Origin: Bacteroidales bacterium UBA1725
GTDB taxonomy: Bacteria > Bacteroidota > Bacteroidia > Bacteroidales > UBA932
NCBI GenBank assembly: GCA_002315815.1
Contig: DCIN01000056.1
Location: 1 to 18,641, forward strand
DNA: 18,641 bases
Reading direction: 5' to 3'
Of this stretch, positions 14,065 to 18,641 are shown in pieces (position 1 is the stretch's first letter; the number at the start of each line of letters is the position of its first letter). Under the pieces are notes generated by a model. The model was not told where the DNA came from. It made no database searches and saw only the letters and a program-made list of their open reading frames with translations. The position numbers and the translations under genes were made by a program.

Positions 14065-15235
14065 CCCAAATACGAGGGTTGCCATCGGCACGTACCGCGG
14101 GCATTGTGTACTTCTCGAAAGCGTCCACGATAGGTTTCACCTGAAAAGTCCTGTCATCGAAGAATCCTCTGCCCCGGAACATAGGCTCCCACCAGAACAC
14201 ACCCAGTCCCATATTGTCGGGAGCCGCCATCACAATCTCGTTAACAGCCTGGAACCAGTTCTTCTGTCCTTCAGGAGTTTCAGGAAATGCTGACTTGATA
14301 CCCTTGCGCCCGAAATACTGACTTGGCACGGAATAATAACCCGTCTCGACCACAATCACAGGCTTGCCGAAAGTGCGGATGACGTATGCCATATTGTCCC
14401 TCAAATCCATAAGGGTGCCGTGAGACCAGGGATAATAGGAGAAACCAATAATGTCATAGTCAACTTTATATTCCTTCATCTTGGAGAAGAACACAGAAGA
14501 GAAATTGACATCCCCCCCGAAGTCGGCGTGAAGCATAATCCTCACTTTCTTGTCAGTATCCACATCGCGGACAGCTTTGATTCCGGCTTTGATGTATGCG
14601 GTGAACTGCTTCCAGTTGCTCTGGCCCTTCTTTTCGTCTCCATAGAAGACTCTGCCGCTCGGCCAGAGAGTACCGTTGCTGATTTCATTGCCTATCTGGA
14701 CAATCTCAGGCATCAGCCCCTCTTCCTTGAGTCTGGTCATCGTGCTGAATACAAATTCATACATAGCCTTTTCCAGCTGGGCGGGAGAATAATCCTTCCA
14801 CGCGGAAGGTACGGGCTGGGTCATAGGGTTGGACCAGTCATCGGAAATCATATAATCCAGAGCAAAGTGATAATTGTACTTCTTGAGTTCTTTCGCTCCC
14901 TTGACCACATAATCTATTCCCTGCCCGAGTCTGGAAGGCTCGTTGCATATCATAAGTCTGGCCCAGTTGTAACCGTGCTTGCGGAATATTCCGAAAGGAT
15001 TGTCGGCATTCCCGTCCGTGTCATAATAAACACCTCCCCTCTCCACTGCGCTTTGGACAAAAGAAAGGTCGAGTCCGAAACAGTAGTCATTTTCGAATGG
15101 AAGCTGCGAGGTCGATACACCCGCCTGAGCATTTGCCGCAACGGATATCACTGCCAAAAAAAAGATTGATACAAAGATTGATACAAAGATTGATACAAAG
15201 ATTGATGGAAAGATTGATGGAAAGGTTCTTCTCAT
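14057..15235 (-). CDS. GH53 endo-beta-1,4-galactanase (arabinogalactan endo-beta-1,4-galactosidase)
   Basis: 392 aa. Cleaves internal beta-1,4-galactosyl bonds of type I (arabino)galactan, a pectin side chain. Seen: a long repetitive signal peptide (1-~37, cleavage near VAANAQA), then the GH53 landmarks in order: GLDLSFVQ, GYNWARLMICNEP, DYMISDDWSNP with PVPSAW, VQIGNEISNGTLWPSG with acid/base E184, IIGFSYYPWSHGTL, KPVIVVETGYY with nucleophile E297, and VFWWEPMF near the C-terminus. No lipobox, so it is probably periplasmic or released rather than surface-lipidated. It starts 11 nt after the aroDA stop and overlaps the TonB receptor by 8 nt. The signal peptide's hydrophobic core is encoded by a 12-bp tandem repeat. 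Confidence 0.94.
   Translation of the reverse strand: MRRTFPSIFPSIFVSIFVSIFVSIFFLAVISVAANAQAGVSTSQLPFENDYCFGLDLSFVQSAVERGGVYYDTDGNADNPFGIFRKHGYNWARLMICNEPSRLGQGIDYVVKGAKELKKYNYHFALDYMISDDWSNPMTQPVPSAWKDYSPAQLEKAMYEFVFSTMTRLKEEGLMPEIVQIGNEISNGTLWPSGRVFYGDEKKGQSNWKQFTAYIKAGIKAVRDVDTDKKVRIMLHADFGGDVNFSSVFFSKMKEYKVDYDIIGFSYYPWSHGTLMDLRDNMAYVIRTFGKPVIVVETGYYSVPSQYFGRKGIKSAFPETPEGQKNWFQAVNEIVMAAPDNMGLGVFWWEPMFRGRGFFDDRTFQVKPIVDAFEKYTMPAVRADGNPRIWDD
15161..15220 (-). repeat. 12-bp tandem repeat encoding the GH53 signal-peptide core
   Basis: Five units on the plus strand: three AAAGATTGATAC and two AAAGATTGATGG, perfectly in phase. Read on the minus strand they encode residues 6-25 as (P/V)SIF repeats. 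A sixth, decayed unit follows at 15221. Loss or gain of a unit changes the signal peptide by exactly four residues. Confidence 0.95.
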
Positions 15236-15246
15236 ATCTGTGATTA

Positions 15247-17217
15247 TTATATGATTTGTATTGTTTGGTTGAAATCCGGGAATGATTTGCAGACACAGTC
15301 TTCGTCATCCGGAATGACGGGGCTGTCTGCACCCATAGCGGCGACTTTGAGTGCCATAAGCATACGGTGGTCGTGATGTGTGGAGAATTGGCCTCCTTTG
15401 AGGAGGTGCCCGGAAAGTCTTCTGCCGGCAAGGGTTTCCCCTGCGACCGTAAGAGTGTCATCATCCACTGAAAACTCCACACCCATACGGGAAAGCATTT
15501 CGAATATGGCGGAAGCACGGTCGCTCTCCTTGTTGCCGAGCCGGCCAAGTCCGCCGATACGGGATTCTCCCGAGCAGAAGGCGGCAAGCACGGCACAGAT
15601 GGGGAAAAGGTCAGGAGCATTGTCCAGATTGGTGTCAAAGGCTTCCAGAGGCGCTTTTCTGACACAAATGACATTATCCATCTGGGAGACAGAAGCCCCT
15701 GCATCCACCAGGATATCCATTATGCTGATATCTGCCTGAAGCGAGTGTACATCGAGTCCTTCTATTTCAACACATCCGAACACGGCACCTGCAACCATAA
15801 AACAGGCTGCAGAACTCCAGTCTCTCTCAAGATCGAAAGAAGCCGCCTTGTACTTCTGATTCTCCTTGATACTGAAACTGATTCCGCTGCAGGAAGACCA
15901 ATCCTGCAACTCCAGCATCTCGGCATCACCCTCCATCTCCGTGCGTGTTCTGACACCGAAACGACGGAGGATATCCAGAGTGATGTACATATACGGAATG
16001 CTCTTGGGCTCGCTAACATAAATATTGGATGGTTTGGAGCATAGAGGAAGAGACATAAGAAGGCCCGAAATGAGTTGTGAACCACTGCGACCGGAGATGT
16101 CGGCGGTGCCTGGAATAAGATGCCCCCTTACTGTAAGAGGAACCTTCTCTTCCTTGACTATCACTCCGAAAGCAGCCATAATCCCGGATACATCCTCCAG
16201 ATGCCTGTCCATAAGGGTGCCTCTGCCTTCGATACGGATCGGGCCTTTTCCAATGGCGGATACCAGAGGAATCATCAAGCGCGTAAGCAGTCCCGACTCC
16301 CCCGTATCAAGTCTGTCCAGATTCAAGTCTCTTTCCTGCAGACCAGTTCCTCGGATAACAAGGCTGTCTCCCCTTCTCTCCACACTGGCCCCGAGAGCCA
16401 CTGCCACCTGAATTGCCGACTCGGAATCATCGCAGGGAGTATAAGCCCCCAGCACGGACTCACCATTTCCGTCTGCCAGAGCTGCGGCTATGATTGCCCT
16501 CTGCGCAAAACTTTTGGAGGCAGGCATACGGACGTTCTTTCTGACAAATGGTTTGAGGCCGCCATAGACAGCCTTTCGGAAATCGGAGTGAGGCCACTGT
16601 CCGGGAGCGGGCGAAGCATCGTCCTCAAGAGAGGAATAGGAGAAAGGAGCCCCTCTCCGGAGACAATCCAGACGGCTTTCTCTGGCAGCATCCCCAAGAC
16701 CGAAAGCTATCAGCTTACCCTGAAGACTGTCCTGTTCCTCGAGAATGACACTGTAAAGGGAACTGAGACGGGCCATATCCCCATCCTGCGTGCACATCGT
16801 GACTATCTTTGCTATGTCTGCACCGTAACGGAAACATCTGGCCAGAATCTTGCCCAATTCATCTTCGGAGGGAGTGAAGTCGAAATTGTGATACGAGCGT
16901 ATCAGTTCCGTGCCGTAATCGTGACAGAGTTTCTGTACGGTCTTGCTCAAACGCACTGGAGCGTCGGTCTCCAGATCCGCAAATCGCGCCCCTGACTCGA
17001 TTGCAAGGCTCAGAAGTGTCCTTGCCTTCTGCTCCCCCGCTTCAGAGACGCGGCAGGTAGCTATCAGAGGCGTGTCGCAATTGGAGAACAGGTCTCTTAT
17101 TTCCTCGTCGGAAAGGGAGCAACGATCCAGCCGTATCTCCGCCATCTCCACATCCGGCCTGTTAAGAATGTCGAGTATCCCGTCGTATGTCCTATGCTGA
17201 ATGCAGGTACAAATCAT
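15247..17217 (-). CDS. Fused type I 3-dehydroquinate dehydratase / EPSP synthase (AroD-AroA)
   Basis: 656 aa, two shikimate-pathway enzymes in one frame. Residues 1-~212 are a type I dehydroquinase: EIRLDR (27-32), catalytic His in SYHNF (H110), Schiff-base Lys in ADIAKIVT (K137), ESR (R182) and PGQ (Q207); the spacing matches H143, K170, R213 and Q236 of the Salmonella enzyme. Residues ~218-656 are EPSP synthase: MPASKSFAQR (K235, R240), GESGLLTR (306-313), SGSQ (378-381), PD (D536), NKESDR (K563, R567), DHRM (616-619) and CKSFPD (K644). Both halves look active. The steps they catalyse (third and sixth) are not consecutive. The start overlaps the aroB stop by 4 nt (ATGA). Unusual: the first Ser of the SSQ motif is Gly379, and the NAGT loop is ESGL. 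The C-terminus is complete. Confidence 0.93.
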   Translation of the reverse strand: MICTCIQHRTYDGILDILNRPDVEMAEIRLDRCSLSDEEIRDLFSNCDTPLIATCRVSEAGEQKARTLLSLAIESGARFADLETDAPVRLSKTVQKLCHDYGTELIRSYHNFDFTPSEDELGKILARCFRYGADIAKIVTMCTQDGDMARLSSLYSVILEEQDSLQGKLIAFGLGDAARESRLDCLRRGAPFSYSSLEDDASPAPGQWPHSDFRKAVYGGLKPFVRKNVRMPASKSFAQRAIIAAALADGNGESVLGAYTPCDDSESAIQVAVALGASVERRGDSLVIRGTGLQERDLNLDRLDTGESGLLTRLMIPLVSAIGKGPIRIEGRGTLMDRHLEDVSGIMAAFGVIVKEEKVPLTVRGHLIPGTADISGRSGSQLISGLLMSLPLCSKPSNIYVSEPKSIPYMYITLDILRRFGVRTRTEMEGDAEMLELQDWSSCSGISFSIKENQKYKAASFDLERDWSSAACFMVAGAVFGCVEIEGLDVHSLQADISIMDILVDAGASVSQMDNVICVRKAPLEAFDTNLDNAPDLFPICAVLAAFCSGESRIGGLGRLGNKESDRASAIFEMLSRMGVEFSVDDDTLTVAGETLAGRRLSGHLLKGGQFSTHHDHRMLMALKVAAMGADSPVIPDDEDCVCKSFPDFNQTIQII

Positions 17218-18203
17218 ATTTTCTCTATCTTGACACTACCTATCCTCTTGATATACACGAAATTGAGTTTACCCCCCGATATTTTTTTGTCTTGACTGAT
17301 GGCCGGTTCCAGTTCATCGGCAGGACAGGGAAGGTCAACTGGAAGAGAACAACGGACGAAATCATCGCGCAGAGTTTCGGCAAGCCCGGCGGGAGCGATT
17401 CCTTTTTCTTCGGACATCTTCGCCGCCTGGATTATCCCTATCGCCACTGCCTCACCGTGGGAAAATGTATCCCGACCCTGATTCTGATTCCGACTCTGAT
17501 TCTGCCACCATTCTATGGCGTGTGCATAGGTATGGCCCAGATTCAGGACACGGCGCGGCCCCCGGTCATTTTCGTCGCGGCGTACAATCCTGAGTTTGGT
17601 CTTTGCAGCCTGCTTTATCAGCGGAGTCAGTGCATCAAGAGCGAAATCTGTGGACAAAAGACTGACCGCCTTGAAATATGCGTCATTCTTGTTGTTGATA
17701 ATGAAAGTCTTGAGCATCTCTGCCGAACCGGATCGTATTTCTCTCCCCGGAAGAGTACGCAGGAAAGCCGGACAAATGTATGTGAATTCGGGACGGTGCA
17801 CCAGACCTATCATATTCTTGAAGTCCTCGAGATTCACCCCCGTCTTGCCGCCGACACCGGCATCCACCATAGCAAGAAGAGTTGTCGGTACATTGACATA
17901 GCGGATGCCTCGCTTGTAGATTCCGGCGGCAAATCCTGCAATATCCAGAATGACACCACCTCCCACAGCAACAAGGACCGAATCCCGGCCGGCATCCTGA
18001 TAAAGCAACCATCGGCATATTCCCAGCACTGAGTCCATTGTCTTGTGTATTTCTCCTGAATGAAGAGGAAGTGCCGGACGGGAGGATGCAATCTTGAGAG
18101 CGGCTTCCTTGAGATTGCTGTCATAGACAACATATATGTTTCTATATCTGACAAGCATAAGCCTCAAAGCCGCAAGGCTGCCGCCAGTTCTGATTTCGCG
18201 CAT
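17214..18203 (-). CDS. aroB: 3-dehydroquinate synthase
   Basis: 329 aa, slightly shorter than the usual 350-360. Converts DAHP to 3-dehydroquinate using NAD and a divalent metal, the second step of the shikimate pathway. Seen: the NAD glycine loop VGGGVILDIAGFAAG (80-94), VPTTLLAMVDAGVGGKTGVN (105-124), metal ligands E162 in SAEMLK, H224 in NLGHTYAHAIE and H249 in FSHGEAVAIG. Between the last two lies a low-complexity insertion of about 12 residues, rich in Asn and Gln (234-245). It heads the minus-strand run and overlaps aroDA by 4 nt. A -7-like element (18210-18217) ends 6 nt before ATG 18203, predicting a very short leader. Its product is the substrate of the AroD half of the next gene. 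Confidence 0.95.
   Translation of the reverse strand: MREIRTGGSLAALRLMLVRYRNIYVVYDSNLKEAALKIASSRPALPLHSGEIHKTMDSVLGICRWLLYQDAGRDSVLVAVGGGVILDIAGFAAGIYKRGIRYVNVPTTLLAMVDAGVGGKTGVNLEDFKNMIGLVHRPEFTYICPAFLRTLPGREIRSGSAEMLKTFIINNKNDAYFKAVSLLSTDFALDALTPLIKQAAKTKLRIVRRDENDRGPRRVLNLGHTYAHAIEWWQNQSRNQNQGRDTFSHGEAVAIGIIQAAKMSEEKGIAPAGLAETLRDDFVRCSLPVDLPCPADELEPAISQDKKISGGKLNFVYIKRIGSVKIEKI
17469..17504 (-). repeat. Short in-frame repeat encoding an Asn/Gln insertion in AroB
   Basis: On the plus strand TCTGATT and close variants recur about three times. In AroB this encodes QNQSRNQNQGRD between the H224 and H249 metal ligands. It probably arose by slippage and forms a surface loop. Confidence 0.6.
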
Positions 18204-18209
18204 AATTGA

Positions 18210-18217
18210 CGAAGTTA
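18210..18217 (-). promoter_or_regulatory. Putative -7 element for the aroB operon
   Basis: TAACTTCG on the minus strand, the TTCG variant of TAnnTTTG, 6 nt before the aroB ATG. No -33 TTTG at the right spacing. It lies next to the divergent tRNA promoter. Confidence 0.4.
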
Positions 18218-18224
18218 CGAAAAA

Positions 18225-18255
18225 TTTGATTAATCACGTTTTTTAGATACCTTTG
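18225..18255 (+). promoter_or_regulatory. Consensus sigma-ABfr promoter of tRNA-Leu
   Basis: TTTG (18225-18228), 19 bp, then TACCTTTG (18248-18255): an exact match to the Bacteroides -33/-7 consensus, about 48 nt before the mature tRNA. This is the best promoter in the window. Confidence 0.8.
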
Positions 18256-18269
18256 CATTCGTCTTTCAA

Positions 18270-18285
18270 TCCTGCAGATGCAGGA
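18270..18285 (+). other. Small hairpin in the tRNA-Leu 5' leader
   Basis: TCCTGC (18270-18275), loop AGAT, GCAGGA (18280-18285): a perfect 6-bp stem located 17 nt before the tRNA. It may influence 5' processing of the precursor; the role is inferred only. Confidence 0.4.
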
Positions 18286-18302
18286 AGGTGTCAGAAGCAC
18301 TT

Positions 18303-18386
18303 GCCCGAGTGGCGGAATGGTAGACGCGATGGACTCAAAATCCATTGTCCCTTAAAGACGTGCCGGTTCGATCCCGGCCTCGGGCA
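18303..18386 (+). tRNA. tRNA-Leu, anticodon CAA
   Basis: 84 nt. The acceptor stem GCCCGAG pairs with CTCGGGC (18379-18385), with discriminator A18386. The anticodon loop CTCAAAA gives anticodon CAA, reading UUG. A long variable arm (class II tRNA) and a T-arm with GGTTCGATCCC are present. The 3' CCA is not encoded (the next bases are CAA). It has its own consensus promoter and a strong hairpin immediately downstream. Confidence 0.96.
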
Positions 18387-18387
18387 C

Positions 18388-18424
18388 AAGAAGGGGATGA
18401 CCAAATAAAGGTCATCCCCTTCTT
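18388..18424 (+). terminator. Strong hairpin after tRNA-Leu, probable intrinsic terminator
   Basis: A perfect 15-bp stem, AAGAAGGGGATGACC / GGTCATCCCCTTCTT, with a 7-nt loop AAATAAA, beginning 2 nt after the tRNA. The U-rich part lies inside the 3' arm (CTTCTTT) rather than as a long tail, so termination may be only moderately efficient. It could also mark the 3' end for processing. Confidence 0.75.
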
Positions 18425-18641
18425 TGCTGATGCTGATACTGATACGCACAAAAGAACAGCAACTAAACTAAAAACGGCAGAAAAAAAAGCTTTTCTGCAA
18501 ACGGCCGTCTTTGTTGTAATGAAAAATCCTGTTTTTCAATCCATCAAGAAGAAAAAAGTCATCACCATATGACTTAGTAAAGGGAAAAAAATAAGTTGGT
18601 AAAGATTAACGAGTATTATTGAGGACAGATTTTGCTCTGAA
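18425..18641. other. Gene-free tail of the window
   Basis: No supported gene. It contains a GCTGATGCTGATACTGATAC-like short repeat near 18426, an 8-bp stem GCAGAAAA/TTTTCTGC (18477-18498, 6-nt loop) and a 7-bp stem AAGTCAT/ATGACTT (18556-18575). The last 60 bases are AT-rich and may be the upstream region of a gene beyond the window. Confidence 0.4.

Noticed and set aside
14420..15169. Plus-strand open frame opposite GH53
   Set aside because: Antisense shadow of a gene with complete GH53 landmarks; no protein-like features.
15161..15220. CRISPR-like array
   Set aside because: The units are 12 bp, contiguous and without spacers, and they lie in frame inside a coding sequence.
15870..16640. 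Sequencing error or frameshift creating the AroD-AroA fusion
   Set aside because: The frame is continuous with no stop, both domains keep correct residue spacing, and the short junction (about residues 208-225) reads as a normal linker.
16120..18032. Long plus-strand open frames opposite aroDA and aroB (16120-16995 and 17187-18032)
   Set aside because: They are shadows of two clearly functional enzymes with all active-site residues in place; no motif, promoter or start context supports them.
18345..18572. Open frame starting inside tRNA-Leu
   Set aside because: It begins within the tRNA, passes through the terminator hairpin and has low-complexity content.
18595..18621. Promoter at the right edge (GTTG ... 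TATTATTG)
   Set aside because: The -7-like element has a mismatch in its core and the spacing to the upstream element is about 15 bp, too short.

Overview
The window looks like a chromosomal piece of a Bacteroidales (Bacteroidota) genome. The evidence is: repeated promoter elements of the Bacteroides sigma-ABfr type (-7 element TAnnTTTG, in one case with a -33 TTTG at 19 bp spacing), no recognisable Shine-Dalgarno sequences, a DUF4249 lipoprotein paired with a TonB-dependent receptor, an EnvC-like protein with a degenerate LytM domain, and a Bacteroidales-type malate dehydrogenase. I cannot name the genus. No IS element, prophage, CRISPR array or rRNA gene is visible. Genes cover almost everything except the last ~250 bases.

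Layout. (1) 42-1749, minus: an ECF sigma factor and, 1 nt downstream, a protein that joins an anti-sigma-like cytoplasmic N-terminus, one membrane helix, a repeat-containing periplasmic linker and a C-terminal outer-membrane beta-barrel. (2) 1815-4219, plus: a divergent two-gene envelope operon, a secreted TPR protein and an EnvC-like murein hydrolase activator with no catalytic metal ligands. (3) 4209-5201, minus: malate dehydrogenase, overlapping envC tail to tail. (4) 5290-5931, plus: 4'-phosphopantetheinyl transferase. (5) 6076-8696, plus: nrdD-nrdG, the anaerobic ribonucleotide reductase and its radical-SAM activase, behind a promoter with a perfect 10-bp inverted repeat upstream. (6) 8780-10864, plus: a BASS/SBF-like membrane transporter translationally coupled to mtnN (Pfs) and luxS, i.e. 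SAH detoxification and AI-2 precursor formation with a transporter attached. (7) 10870-18203, minus: a probable five-gene run of aroB, an aroD-aroA fusion, a GH53 endo-beta-1,4-galactanase, a TonB-dependent receptor and a DUF4249 lipoprotein. (8) 18303-18386, plus: tRNA-Leu(CAA) with a consensus promoter and a strong hairpin after it.

How they fit together. The plus-strand genes are mostly central metabolism and anaerobic nucleotide synthesis. The minus-strand block joins shikimate synthesis to a small galactan-uptake module that uses a TonB receptor and DUF4249 instead of the usual SusC/SusD pair. The items most worth a second look are the sigma factor plus trans-envelope barrel protein, the AroD-AroA fusion, the transporter-mtnN-luxS operon, the GH53/TonB/DUF4249 mini-locus, a 12-bp tandem repeat that builds the GH53 signal peptide, and promoters lying almost on the start codon, which predict near-leaderless mRNAs.
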